Of a stretch of 64,000 nucleotides of DNA, positions 16,364 to 25,191 are shown in pieces. Below the pieces are notes generated by a model. That model searched no databases and was not told the origin of the DNA. It saw only the letters and a list, made by a program, of their open reading frames with translations. A program made the position numbers and the translations under genes. Each line of letters opens with the position of its first letter. Positions within the stretch are counted from its first letter, which is position 1. Source of the stretch: an uncultured Saprospiraceae bacterium (GTDB taxonomy: Bacteria; Bacteroidota; Bacteroidia; Chitinophagales; Saprospiraceae); NCBI GenBank assembly GCA_937872385.1, contig CALMSO010000086.1, positions 1-64,000 of the forward strand, in the 5' to 3' direction.

Positions 16364-17437
16364 ATGTTCGCCGAAAAGCATTACCCCGACGCTTTGGTTC
16401 CGGAGCAATTAGACGCCTACCTTGAGCAGGGCTGGTATCGAATGGGACAGAGTATTTTTACCACGCATTTTTTGTGCTTTGGCGAGCAATTCTATTCCGC
16501 CGTCTGGATACGCCTCGCTTTGCAAGACCATGCTTTCAGCAAAAGTATGCGCAAACTCCTGCGCCGCAACGGAGCGCAATTTCGTACCGAATTTCGACGC
16601 TCAAAAATCAATAGCGAGCAAGAACGCCTCTATCAGCGCTACCGAAGCAATTTTCCGGGTGTGCTGGCCCCTACCCTACGCGAGTCTTTGCACGACGGCG
16701 AAGACCTCAACCTCTACCACACTTGGTCGGTACAAGTATATGACGGCGCCCGCCTCATCGCTACCAGCTTTTTTGACATTGGGCACAACAGCGCTGCCAG
16801 CATTATGGGCATTTATGACCCCGACTACAGCCGCCACAGTTTGGGTTTTTATACAATGCTCTGTGAAGTAGCTTTTTGTCAACAAAACAAGCTGTCGTTT
16901 TTCTATCCGGGCTATGTGGTGCCCGGCTATCCACGCTTCGACTACAAGGCACGCATCGGCCAGGTGGACTATTTTCACCTGCCTACCCGTTCGTGGATAC
17001 CCTTTGCCTCGCTCGCACCAGACGAGATTCCTATCAACAAAATGGAGCAAAAACTCCAAGTGTTGCAGGCTGTTATGAAAAAACAAGGCATCCCAACCCA
17101 GTTGCTTTACTACCCGCTTTTTGAAGCCAATTTATTTGCTTTTTGGCAAACGGATTATTTTGATTTCCCGGTATTCCTCTTGTGTTATCCCAAAGATAAA
17201 TCCGATGCCTACACGGTTGTCGTTTTTGATGTGCGCGACCATGCCTATCACCTTTTAGAATGCGTACCCTTAGACGACCTGATGTTCTACGTCAATGATT
17301 CCTACACCAGCCTCTTCGACCGGCGGCGCTTCTTCCTCGATTTGATTGTCGTTAAAGAGCGGCTGCTGCACACGCCTAATCCTGAATACCTACCCGTAGT
17401 GCTAATGGGATTAGCGCTTTCCAGACGATTGAAATAG
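16364..17437 (+). CDS. Arginyl/leucyl-tRNA--protein transferase-like protein
   Basis: The 357-residue protein resembles ATE1/Bpt arginyltransferases. Seen are an N-terminal segment with LEQGWYRMGQSIFTTHF, the basic RRNGAQFRTEFRRSK region, LYQRYRS and the C-terminal motif GYVVPGYPRFDYKARIG, which matches the conserved ATE_C 'GY..PG.P.M.YKA' block. The family transfers Arg or Leu from tRNA to protein N-termini for N-degron proteolysis. The cysteine pairs usual in the N-terminal domain are not seen here. A nicotinamidase-like gene follows 33 bp downstream. Confidence 0.75.
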   Translation: MFAEKHYPDALVPEQLDAYLEQGWYRMGQSIFTTHFLCFGEQFYSAVWIRLALQDHAFSKSMRKLLRRNGAQFRTEFRRSKINSEQERLYQRYRSNFPGVLAPTLRESLHDGEDLNLYHTWSVQVYDGARLIATSFFDIGHNSAASIMGIYDPDYSRHSLGFYTMLCEVAFCQQNKLSFFYPGYVVPGYPRFDYKARIGQVDYFHLPTRSWIPFASLAPDEIPINKMEQKLQVLQAVMKKQGIPTQLLYYPLFEANLFAFWQTDYFDFPVFLLCYPKDKSDAYTVVVFDVRDHAYHLLECVPLDDLMFYVNDSYTSLFDRRRFFLDLIVVKERLLHTPNPEYLPVVLMGLALSRRLK

Positions 17438-17470
17438 CCTGGCTGCTCAAATAGCAAAAAACGAAAAGAT

Positions 17471-17977
17471 ATGCCGGACAAAACCGCCCTCATCCTTATC
17501 AACTTTCAAATTGACTTTTTTGCAGGCGGTGCCACAGGCCTTGATGCTGGGCCCGAGCTGATAACAAAAGCCAACACACTAATGCCTCAGTACGACCGCG
17601 TGATTGGCGTACGCGACTGGCATCCGGCCGATCACGTCAGCTTTGCTGCTTCGCACCTCTGGCGTCGGCCCGGGCAGGTCATGCGCATCGGCGAACGGGA
17701 ACAACTGCTTTGGCAAATGCACTGCGTACAGGATAGCTTTGGCGCAGAATGGGCACCAGGATTGCAAATCGAACGCTTTGATGCTGTGTTCAATAAAGGA
17801 ACTAATCCCGCTACCGATGGCTACAGCGCTTTTGAGGGCACTGAGTTGGCTGCCTATTTGCACGCCGAAGAAATTGCTGCAATAGACCTAATGGGTTTCA
17901 CTCTCCAGCACGACGTGCGCTACACTGCACAAGATGCCGCCGAAAACTGGGCGGTGAAAATATTAGACGGCTTGTAA
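17471..17977 (+). CDS. Nicotinamidase-like protein with lost catalytic residues
   Basis: The 168-residue protein aligns clearly with PncA nicotinamidases: LILINFQIDFFAGG, VRDWHPADHVSF, HCVQDSFGAEW and NKGTNPATDGYSAFEGT. Metal ligands D49, H51 and H62 and the catalytic Lys (K109) are kept. The catalytic Asp is Asn (N11), and the nucleophilic Cys, expected in the GLATDYCV-type motif, is Asp (D148 in GFTLQHDVRYT). The C-terminus is about 40 residues shorter than E. coli PncA. It is thus probably not an active nicotinamidase, and may bind a ligand or have another activity. Confidence 0.85.
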   Translation: MPDKTALILINFQIDFFAGGATGLDAGPELITKANTLMPQYDRVIGVRDWHPADHVSFAASHLWRRPGQVMRIGEREQLLWQMHCVQDSFGAEWAPGLQIERFDAVFNKGTNPATDGYSAFEGTELAAYLHAEEIAAIDLMGFTLQHDVRYTAQDAAENWAVKILDGL

Positions 17978-17993
17978 TTGCAATAGCACAAAT

Positions 17994-19769
17994 TTATCGG
18001 AACGGAATGACGAAGGGCAAGCGTGCCTGCACGCCCTTAGCGTCGTGGATTTCCTTTAGGGTCTGATAATACGGATACCAGTCGCCAAACTTCTGACGCA
18101 GGAGCAGCGTTTCTACCGCCGTTTCATCGCCGCCCGTGAGCGATTCGAGAAACTGCTGGAAAGGCTCTTTCGTTCGCGGGTATTCCGTGATGCGATATTT
18201 GCTCATGCCAGCCATATTTGCGGCAATTTCAAGGGCGCGGCTCAGGTCGCCAATCTCGTCCACCAGCCCGATTTCTTTAGCACGCAGCCCTGTCCAGACG
18301 CGGCCCTGCGCAATCTCATGCACCTTATCGCGGCTCATACCTCGGCCTTCGGCCACCCGTTGCAGAAAAAATTCATAGCTCTGGTCGGTACGCACTTGTA
18401 GCAGTTTTCGCTCGGCTTCACTCATGGTAATGACTGGCGTGATGCCCGTAGAAAATGGCCCGGTACTCACGGTATCAAAATTGATACCCAACTTGTCGTT
18501 GAGCATTTTCTGGGCATTGGGAATGGTGGAAAACACTCCGATAGACCCCGTTAGCGTGACCGGCTCGGCTACGATAGTATCCGCTAAGCAGGCAATGTAA
18601 TACCCTCCGGAAGCTGCATAATCGCCCATCGAAACCACCACTGGCCGACCGCTATCCTTGATTTGCTGCACTTCATACCAGATATTTTCCGACGCAATGG
18701 CGCTACCGCCTGGCGAATTGACGCGCAGCACAACGGCTTTCACGCGTTTGTCGCGGCGCACTTCTTGCAAAATTTTAAGATAATTGGCAGATCCCACCGA
18801 GCCGTACTCGGCCTTGCCATCTAAAATGGTACCTTCGGCATACACAACGGCGATTTTATCTTTTACACTATAATCCGGTTTGAGCGGGTTGCTTTTAAAA
18901 TAGTTAGTCAGGGTGACCAATTTCACCTTTTCGTCGTCTTTCAGCCCTAAGCGCCCACGCATAAATTTCATAGCGTCTTCGCGGTAGCCCAATTCATCTA
19001 CCACGCCTGCTTCGAGGGCTTTATCCGGTTGAAAACCGGCGTAGCTATCGGCCAAGCTGCGCATCTCCGCTACACTTTTGCCGCGAGTACGTGCAATATC
19101 TGACAGAAATTCGCCATACGTATCTTCTAAATATTCCCGAACTTGTTCGCGGTTCTCTTCCGACATATTGGTGCGCCGGAATGGCTCGGTGGCGCTTTTG
19201 TATTTACCTGCGTAAAATACTTCTATGCTCAACCCGATTTTATCAAACATATTTTTATAAAATGGAACCTGCGCCGAAAAGCCCCGAAAATCCACTAAAC
19301 CATTGGGATTCAGCACGATAGCATCGGATGTAGTTGCTAAATAATACGAACCCTGCGTGTAATAATCGCCGTACGCGACGATGAATTTGCCTGCTGCGCG
19401 GAACTCTTCCAAAGCATCGCGCAAGCTATTGACCGTAGCCATGCCCGCCAGCACGCCGTTGGGCGCATCAAGAAAGACGCCCTTGATATTATTATCGGCT
19501 TGGGCTTGCTCTAAGGCGCGTAGCATGTCGTGCAAACCCATAATTTTACTATCCGAAGGTTTGAAACTTACCACCTGAATGTTGTTGGTTTTTTCCGGCA
19601 CGGGCTGCGGAAAAGTGAGGTGCAGCACCGAGTTGGGTTGCACTTTGGCTGGTTTGTCAACGCGACTAGCAATGCCTGCAATCACAATAGCTCCGATACC
19701 AAACAGGGCAATCAGGGCCAGAAACACGCCGAGGCAGGAGGCTAAAAGAAACTTAAAGAATTGTCCCAT
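17994..19769 (-). CDS. sppA: Signal peptide peptidase SppA, 67-kDa type
   Basis: The 591-residue protein has an N-terminal membrane helix (about 7-33) and two tandem SppA/ClpP-like domains, as in the long E. coli form. The N-terminal domain has the YAGKYKSATEPF segment that carries the catalytic Lys. The C-terminal domain has RVNSPGGSAIASENIW and the Ser motif MGDYAASGGYYIACLAD. The enzyme cuts leftover signal peptides in the membrane. It is convergent with the nicotinamidase-like gene, 16 bp apart. Confidence 0.96.
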   Translation of the reverse strand: MGQFFKFLLASCLGVFLALIALFGIGAIVIAGIASRVDKPAKVQPNSVLHLTFPQPVPEKTNNIQVVSFKPSDSKIMGLHDMLRALEQAQADNNIKGVFLDAPNGVLAGMATVNSLRDALEEFRAAGKFIVAYGDYYTQGSYYLATTSDAIVLNPNGLVDFRGFSAQVPFYKNMFDKIGLSIEVFYAGKYKSATEPFRRTNMSEENREQVREYLEDTYGEFLSDIARTRGKSVAEMRSLADSYAGFQPDKALEAGVVDELGYREDAMKFMRGRLGLKDDEKVKLVTLTNYFKSNPLKPDYSVKDKIAVVYAEGTILDGKAEYGSVGSANYLKILQEVRRDKRVKAVVLRVNSPGGSAIASENIWYEVQQIKDSGRPVVVSMGDYAASGGYYIACLADTIVAEPVTLTGSIGVFSTIPNAQKMLNDKLGINFDTVSTGPFSTGITPVITMSEAERKLLQVRTDQSYEFFLQRVAEGRGMSRDKVHEIAQGRVWTGLRAKEIGLVDEIGDLSRALEIAANMAGMSKYRITEYPRTKEPFQQFLESLTGGDETAVETLLLRQKFGDWYPYYQTLKEIHDAKGVQARLPFVIPFR

Positions 19770-20017
19770 TGTATTATAAATACTTATTTGAAAAAAGGCT
19801 GTTTATTTTGGCATATAATGCTGCCTTAAACTTAATAACATTAAGCGAATTTTGATAACAATAGTTGCCGCTATTTAGTAGCAGTGCCCCTGTTTTTAGA
19901 TAAACGACCAAATAAATGGGATGAAAACGCCGGAAAAGTCGGCGCGAGAAATTTTGTGATACCAAAAACCTGGAAGCCACAGGACGCAGCTCCGCAGGTC
20001 TTTAGCCACAGAAAGTA

Positions 20018-20734
20018 TTAAATTGCCTGATGGTTAAAGGGCTGTAAAACCATTTCAGAAACGACCCCAGAAGAAGGCTGCTGACACAAAAACCAGATGG
20101 CGCGGGCGGCTTCGCGGGCATTGACAAACTTTTCGCGGTTGACGCGCAGGTTTATCTCATCCCAGAAAGGCGTATCGGTGCCGCCGAGATACAAATTGGT
20201 GATACGCACATCGGTACGCTTCAGCTCTTCGCGGATAGATTTAGTCATGCCCTCCAAGCCGTATTTGGAAGCAGCGTAGGCGGCAGCTCCGGCCATAGGC
20301 GTTTTGCCAAGTACACCCGGCAGATTGATAATCAATCCTTTTTTGGCTTCTTTCATCGGCGGTAAAAATGCCTTGAAAATATGAAAAGCACCTTTTAGAT
20401 TGACATCAATGACTCGGCTAAAGTCCTCATAACCAAGTGTTTCTAAAGGATGAATAATGCCAATGCCTGCCACGTTGATCAAAATATCGAGGGCTCCGGC
20501 CTGAGCGTGGACCTGCTGGGCAGCTGCCTCTACCTGTTCGGGCTGCGTGATGTCTATCGCAAAAACCTGCGCATCGGGAATGCCATTGGCAGTAGCTACT
20601 TCGGCTAATTTGGTTTGGCTGCGCCCGCTGATAAAGACATTAGCCTGGCTGTTTTTGAGCAGTCGCACAGTTTCCGCACCTATGCCACCGGTAGCGCCCA
20701 CTACCAATACCTTTTTATTTGCTAAAATTTCCAT
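20018..20734 (-). CDS. Short-chain dehydrogenase/reductase
   Basis: The 238-residue protein has the SDR cofactor motif (VVGATGGIGAETVRLL), the NVAGIG motif and the catalytic YAASK. Ser upstream of the tyrosine is not obvious (NLPGVLGKTPM), where many SDRs have a catalytic Ser; this could alter activity. The substrate is unknown. It lies 39 bp after folE on the same strand, so co-transcription with folE is possible, for example for a pteridine step, but that is only inference. Confidence 0.85.
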   Translation of the reverse strand: MEILANKKVLVVGATGGIGAETVRLLKNSQANVFISGRSQTKLAEVATANGIPDAQVFAIDITQPEQVEAAAQQVHAQAGALDILINVAGIGIIHPLETLGYEDFSRVIDVNLKGAFHIFKAFLPPMKEAKKGLIINLPGVLGKTPMAGAAAYAASKYGLEGMTKSIREELKRTDVRITNLYLGGTDTPFWDEINLRVNREKFVNAREAARAIWFLCQQPSSGVVSEMVLQPFNHQAI

Positions 20735-20773
20735 AGCGCCTTACAATTGAACAATTTTTAATAAAACCAGTCC

Positions 20774-21472
20774 TTACGAGCGAATAGCCTGTAAAAACTC
20801 GGCCCGTACCGTTTCATTGAGAAATTTGCCGCTGTACTCGGTCGTCACCGTCGAGCTGTGGTCGTGCTCCACGCCACGCATTTTCACGCACATGTGCTCG
20901 GCGTCAATATAGACGGCTACATCTTCGGTTTTCAGCACGCGGCGCAGCTCGTCGGCTATCTGCATAGTCAGGCGCTCCTGCACTTGGGGCCGGCGCGAGA
21001 AATACTCGACGATGCGGTTGAGCTTGGACAAGCCAATCACCTTGCCGCTGGAAATGTAAGCGATGTGCGCCTTGCCTACAATAGGCAGAAAATGGTGCTC
21101 GCAAAACGATTTGAGCGTAATATCGCGCTCCACCAGCATCTGGCGGTACTGATATTTGTTGTCGAATAGCGAAATGGCAGGTTTGTTAGCCGGATTCAAT
21201 CCACCGAAAATCTCCTGAACGAACATCTTGGCTACGCGCCGGGGTGTATCGCGCAGCGAATCGTCATTGAGGTTGAGACCGATAATGTCCATAATTTCGT
21301 GAAATCGCTCGGTAATCAGCGTTATTTTTTCCTCGTCCGATAGCTCGAAAGCATCAGGTTTGAGGGGCGTATCATAATCTGGTTTGGACAATAATCTTGC
21401 GGCTCCATTTACAAACACCTCCATGCTATTTCCATTTGATTTGCCATTGGTGGCATAATTTGCTGAGATCAT
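20774..21472 (-). CDS. folE: GTP cyclohydrolase I
   Basis: The ATG at 21472 gives 232 residues; a GTG at 21517 and an ATG at 21424 are alternatives. The core shows family blocks LRDTPRRVAKMFVQEIF, SFCEHHFLPIVGKAHIAYI, GLSKLNRIVEYFSRRPQVQERLT and HMCVKMRGVEHD, including the zinc-binding Cys and His residues. The enzyme converts GTP to dihydroneopterin triphosphate, the first step of folate or queuosine-type pterin synthesis. An SDR gene follows in the same direction. Confidence 0.97.
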   Translation of the reverse strand: MISANYATNGKSNGNSMEVFVNGAARLLSKPDYDTPLKPDAFELSDEEKITLITERFHEIMDIIGLNLNDDSLRDTPRRVAKMFVQEIFGGLNPANKPAISLFDNKYQYRQMLVERDITLKSFCEHHFLPIVGKAHIAYISSGKVIGLSKLNRIVEYFSRRPQVQERLTMQIADELRRVLKTEDVAVYIDAEHMCVKMRGVEHDHSSTVTTEYSGKFLNETVRAEFLQAIRS

Positions 21473-21587
21473 ACAATAAAATTTGGTTCTTTTGAATTTT
21501 AAAAATTGAAAACCCACAGGCTAACCGATTTGCCGGGGCTTTTGTTTAGAAAAGAATTCGTGCCTTTTTATTAAAACCAGATAATCA

Positions 21588-22100
21588 ATGCTTTACAAAA
21601 TAGCGCTCCTCGTTTTTATTACAATTTTAACAAGTAGCTGTAACCAAAAGCGCGACAGCCAGTCCGCAGATGCCTGTAAATATGGCGCGCCCCAACCGAT
21701 TTTCAATCCTACACAAGCCGGCCTGAGCGGGCACGAGTTTAGCAGACAGGGCAACGATGCCACCGAGCAAATACGCTTTGACAATGGCGAAACGCTCACC
21801 GTGCTGCAAAGTGGCTGCAACGAAATACGGCAGGAGTTTCAGTTTGGCTTATTAGAGCAACCTCTGACTGACTCGCCAGCTTGGTGGATTGCGCAAGCAG
21901 TGAACGAAATGCGGCGTCTAAGTAGTTTTGGGCCTGATTATCAAGCATTTGCCGCCTGGGCTGCCGAGATTGAAGAGCGCGCTGAGACGATTAAACTCGC
22001 CGAAGCATTCGAGTTGCAACGCGGCTTTTTTGTCCGTATTGATCGCATTGCGAGCACCGAAAATGCCACCTTAGTGCTTACACTTTCCGATGCGCCCTGA
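21588..22100 (+). CDS. Lipoprotein of unknown function
   Basis: The 170-residue protein begins with a lipoprotein signal (MLYKIALLVFITILTSSCNQ, Cys at residue 18). The mature part contains LTVLQSGCNEIRQEFQF and a helical stretch (about 100-140). It resembles small conserved envelope proteins, but I do not recognise a named family. It is divergent from folE and followed by a long gene-free region with an ncRNA candidate. Confidence 0.7.
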   Translation: MLYKIALLVFITILTSSCNQKRDSQSADACKYGAPQPIFNPTQAGLSGHEFSRQGNDATEQIRFDNGETLTVLQSGCNEIRQEFQFGLLEQPLTDSPAWWIAQAVNEMRRLSSFGPDYQAFAAWAAEIEERAETIKLAEAFELQRGFFVRIDRIASTENATLVLTLSDAP

Positions 22101-22278
22101 TTTTTTTTTCCGCTTAGTAAAATTCTTTCCAAAGTGCTCTGTTTCTGCACAAAACACTCGAATTACGAGGTTTAAATTATATTTTTCAATATTTTTAAAA
22201 TTTTGAAAAACAAGGTTTTAATCAAAAAACTTATAATTGGCTTTTCCACTTCGTCCGTCGAAAAATTGTCGGTTTTTT

Positions 22279-22308
22279 TTGCCTTGCCAAGCGAATATTT
22301 ATATCTTT
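22279..22308 (+). promoter_or_regulatory. Promoter of the ncRNA candidate
   Basis: A TTG (22279-22281) and a TATCTTT (22302-22308) are separated by 20 bases, close to the Bacteroidota TTTG-N19-TANNTTTG consensus. The expected start is about 22314-22316. Confidence 0.55.
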
Positions 22309-22314
22309 ACGGTC

Positions 22315-22538
22315 GCCTGAAGCGATAAAAGTCGAAGATGCAATTAAGATGCTACAAGGGGGCTAAAGCTACATTTCCTGCCAAATCGCCAGGGCCATTC
22401 AACCATGCTTAGGAATCTGCCGCAACCAAGTCATTACTTCTGCACTACGCAAGAAGTGCAATGGGCGCGCTGTCTGTAAAATATTAGTATCAGTAAGTTA
22501 GGCAAGCTCTGCTGCAGGTTTCTGTGGCGGAGTTTTTT
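22315..22538 (+). ncRNA. Candidate structured small RNA (about 225 nt, 6S-like size)
   Basis: This gene-free segment has a promoter-like site at its 5' edge and a strong intrinsic terminator at its 3' edge, with no plausible reading frame. The predicted 5' end GCCTGA (22315-22320) can pair with TTAGGC (22498-22503), and GATA (22324-22327) with TATC (22488-22491), which would close the molecule into a rod. An internal hairpin TGCACT/AGTGCA lies at about 22441-22460. Size and end-to-end pairing recall 6S RNA, but no diagnostic sequence was recognised; tmRNA, RNase P RNA and SRP RNA signatures are absent. Confidence 0.55.
22507..22538 (+). terminator. Intrinsic terminator of the ncRNA candidate
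   Basis: CTCTGCTGCAG (22507-22517) pairs over all 11 positions, including G-U pairs, with CTGTGGCGGAG (22522-22532). The loop is GTTT and six T follow (22533-22538). It precedes the lpdA promoter, so it does not serve lpdA. Confidence 0.88.
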
Positions 22539-22576
22539 ACTTTATAGCACCACTTACCAGCAGAACCTGTGCCCAA

Positions 22577-22610
22577 TTGATATGATTTTATTACTGATTA
22601 GCTATCTTTG
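22577..22610 (+). promoter_or_regulatory. Promoter-like site upstream of lpdA
   Basis: A perfect -7 box TATCTTTG lies at 22603-22610. The nearest upstream TTG (22577-22579) is 23 bases away, at the long end of the spacing range. The leader to the lpdA start would be about 105 nt. Confidence 0.55.
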
Positions 22611-22720
22611 CGCCGTTTTTGGGCTGTAAAACCACGGAACATCCGTCTTCCAACTTGCAACCGACGGGATGCTGGCAGTGTTGAAACAGCATATCAATCA
22701 CCTTAAAAAAGTAGAACTGT

Positions 22721-24118
22721 ATGAACTATGATTTGATTGTAATAGGCAGTGGCCCAGGCGGCTATGTAGCAGCTATCCGGGCTTCTCAATTGGGTATGAA
22801 AACCGCGGTGGTGGAGCGTGAGTCTCTGGGCGGTATTTGTCTCAACTGGGGCTGCATCCCGACCAAAGCCTTGCTGAAAAGCGCTCAAGTATTTGAATAC
22901 ATTAGCCACGCTGAGGACTATGGCATCAAGGTAAGCAGCGCCAAAGCCGATTTCGAGGGCATGGTCAAGCGTAGCCGAGGAGTAGCCGACGGCATGAGCA
23001 AGGGAGTCAGCTTTTTGATGCGCAAAAATAAAATTGATGTCATCAAAGGGGAGGGCAAGTTGGTACGCGGCAAAAAAGTGGAAGTGACCGATGCCGATGG
23101 CAAAAAGCAGGAATACAGTGCTCCGCATATCATCATCGCTACCGGCGGACGGGCCAAGGAACTGCCCAACCTGCCGATTGACGGCAAAAAAATTATCGAG
23201 TACCGCAAGGCCATGTCTTTGGAAAAGCAGCCCAAATCTATGGTAGTAGTAGGCGCAGGCGCTATCGGGGTGGAGTTTGCCTATTTCTACAATTCTATTG
23301 GCACCGAAGTGACGATTGTCGAATTTTTGGAGCAAGGCCTCGTGCCGCGTGAAGATGGGGACATTTCAAAAGAACTGACTAAATTGTACACCAAAAAAGG
23401 TATTCGCATTTTAGCCAATACTTCGGTAGAATCAGTGGACACCAGCGGCCGCGACTGTAAGGTACTAGTGAAAAGCCGTGAAGATGGCAAAACCGAAGAA
23501 ATCAAGTGCGACATTGTGCTGTCGGCAGCGGGTGTGGCACCTAACACCGAAAACATCGGGCTGGAAGAATTGGGCATCACCACCGATCGCGGCATTATCA
23601 AGGTGGACGAATACTATCGCACCAATGTGCCGGGCGTTTATGCTATTGGCGATGTGGTGCCGGGGCCGGCCCTCGCGCACGTGGCCAGCGCCGAAGGTAT
23701 TATTTGTGTAGAAGCCATCGCAGGGCACAAACCGGAGCCTTTAGATTATAACAACATTCCGTCCTGTACCTATTGCATACCGGAAGTGGCTTCGGTAGGC
23801 TACACCGAGAAAGCAGCGGAAGAAGCTGGTTACGAAATAAAGGTCGGCAAGTTTCCTTTTTCGGCTTCGGGCAAGGCCAGCGCCGCCGGAGCTAAAGAAG
23901 GTTTTGTAAAGGTAATTTTTGATGCCAAATACGGCGAATTCTTAGGCGCACACATGATCGGTGCCAACGTCACCGAAATGATTGCAGAAGTAGTAGCCGC
24001 TCGAAAATTGGAGACCACTGGTCACGAAATTATTAAAACGGTACACCCCCACCCTACCATGAGTGAGGCCGTCATGGAAGCTGCCGCTGCTGCTTACGGG
24101 GAGGTGATTCATTTATGA
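22721..24118 (+). CDS. lpdA: Dihydrolipoyl dehydrogenase
   Basis: The 465-residue flavoprotein has the N-terminal FAD motif (VIGSGPGGYVAAI), the redox disulfide GGICLNWGCIPT (C40 and C45), the NAD motif (VVVGAGAIGVEFAYF) and the C-terminal catalytic HPHPTMSEAVMEA. It reoxidises lipoamide in the E2 subunits of pyruvate, 2-oxoglutarate or branched-chain dehydrogenases, or in the glycine cleavage system. No E1 or E2 genes are adjacent, so it probably serves several complexes. The gene has its own promoter-like site and terminator. Confidence 0.98.
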   Translation: MNYDLIVIGSGPGGYVAAIRASQLGMKTAVVERESLGGICLNWGCIPTKALLKSAQVFEYISHAEDYGIKVSSAKADFEGMVKRSRGVADGMSKGVSFLMRKNKIDVIKGEGKLVRGKKVEVTDADGKKQEYSAPHIIIATGGRAKELPNLPIDGKKIIEYRKAMSLEKQPKSMVVVGAGAIGVEFAYFYNSIGTEVTIVEFLEQGLVPREDGDISKELTKLYTKKGIRILANTSVESVDTSGRDCKVLVKSREDGKTEEIKCDIVLSAAGVAPNTENIGLEELGITTDRGIIKVDEYYRTNVPGVYAIGDVVPGPALAHVASAEGIICVEAIAGHKPEPLDYNNIPSCTYCIPEVASVGYTEKAAEEAGYEIKVGKFPFSASGKASAAGAKEGFVKVIFDAKYGEFLGAHMIGANVTEMIAEVVAARKLETTGHEIIKTVHPHPTMSEAVMEAAAAAYGEVIHL

Positions 24119-24141
24119 CAATACATTAGATACGAACGCAT

Positions 24142-24185
24142 GAGCACGCTGCGAAACCTAAGCTCCGTAGCGTGCTCTTTTCTTT
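24142..24185 (+). terminator. Intrinsic terminator of lpdA
   Basis: GAGCACGCTGCG (24142-24153) pairs with CGTAGCGTGCTC (24166-24177), 12 bp with one G-U pair, followed by a T-rich tract. It lies 23 bp after the lpdA stop. Confidence 0.93.
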
Positions 24186-24195
24186 GGCAAACTGA

Positions 24196-24350
24196 CAATA
24201 TAATAGACCATAGATTTTAGATTTTAGATGATAGATAATAGGTGGTAGATAAATAGGTGATAGATACGGTCTCAACCCTTTCTAAACCCTTCTAAACCCC
24301 CTCAACCTTTCTAAACCCCTTCTAAACCTTTCTAACCCATTCCCCTACTA
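24196..24350. repeat. Dispersed modular repeat element (inverted orientation)
   Basis: Low-complexity sequence between converging genes: TAGATGATAGATAATAGG phrases, then agatacggtctcaacc (24263-24277), then CCCTTCTAAACC pyrimidine-rich phrases and CATTCCCCTA. Read on the other strand it has the same order of modules as the elements at 10680 and 58441. Confidence 0.7.
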
Positions 24351-24371
24351 ACAGTGCTCGGTTCTGTTCCT

Positions 24372-24950
24372 TCAACTCTTCTCGCTGCGTCGCTTGAGTT
24401 CATCGCGTATTTGCGCTGCTTTTTCATAATCCTCACCGGCGAGCGCTTCTTCCAGCAAATGCTCAAGCTCTTTGGTAGTGTAAGAAGACAATGGCGAACC
24501 AGGCTGAGGCATCGGAACTTCCTCCGTCACTCCTTCGCCCTCCACGGCGATGGCGGCCTCATCCAGCACCTTGGCATTTGCATAAATCGAGGCCCCAAAG
24601 CGCACCGCAAGCGCTAATGCATCGGAGGTGCGTGAATCTACCTCCAAGATGGAGCCGTCGGGTTTCAGATAGACCAAAGTAGCGTAGAAAATGGCTTCCT
24701 GCAAATCGGAAATAATCACCTCCATCAGATACACCTCTAAAGCAATCAAGGATTCCTTGAACAAGTCGTGCGTCATGGGGCGGTTGGGCTTGATGTCCTG
24801 CAAAGACAAGGCAATTGCCTGTGCTTCAAAGCCGCCAATGACCACCGGTAGCCGCCGGTTGCCGTATTTCTCCTTCAAAATCACTACAAAGCTGTTCTGC
24901 TGGTTTTCGCTATTGGTCAAGGCCAGTATATCCATTTCAATTTTTTCCAT
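24372..24950 (-). CDS. Bifunctional nuclease family (DUF151) protein with UVR motif
   Basis: The 192-residue protein has a DUF151 domain (about 5-130): FVVILKEKYGNRRLPVVIGGFEAQAI, RPMTHDLF and VDSRTSDALALAVRF. The C-terminus has a UvrB/UvrC-like helix (LEHLLEEALAGEDYEKAAQIRDELKRR). The plant and bacterial relatives show RNase and DNase activity, but substrate in this phylum is not established. It ends next to a dispersed repeat element; no operon partner is apparent. Confidence 0.9.
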   Translation of the reverse strand: MEKIEMDILALTNSENQQNSFVVILKEKYGNRRLPVVIGGFEAQAIALSLQDIKPNRPMTHDLFKESLIALEVYLMEVIISDLQEAIFYATLVYLKPDGSILEVDSRTSDALALAVRFGASIYANAKVLDEAAIAVEGEGVTEEVPMPQPGSPLSSYTTKELEHLLEEALAGEDYEKAAQIRDELKRRSEKS

Positions 24951-25191
24951 AGTGCCCAGTATCTAATTTTAACTCGCTCTTTATCAGCAAGTTATTTCTA
25001 TATTTCTGAAAAATTCTACAGTAAGCGGAGCTTAATTTCGTCCTTTTATTGGAAACTACAAAATACCCGCGCAGTTTTATTAATGCTGAAGCAAAATTTA
25101 CTGAGGGTCAAGGCACTTTTTTCTAATAAAATGAGCGCCAAGCTCAGTAGTAAAAGCGAAATTTCGCTTGAATTGTTGTATTTTGGCCCGC

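Noticed and set aside
22315..22538. tmRNA, RNase P RNA or SRP RNA
   Set aside because: None of the conserved cores of these RNAs was recognised and the length does not fit tmRNA or RNase P.
22703..23335. Minus-strand frame of 210 codons opposite lpdA
   Set aside because: Antisense shadow of a very well supported enzyme gene.
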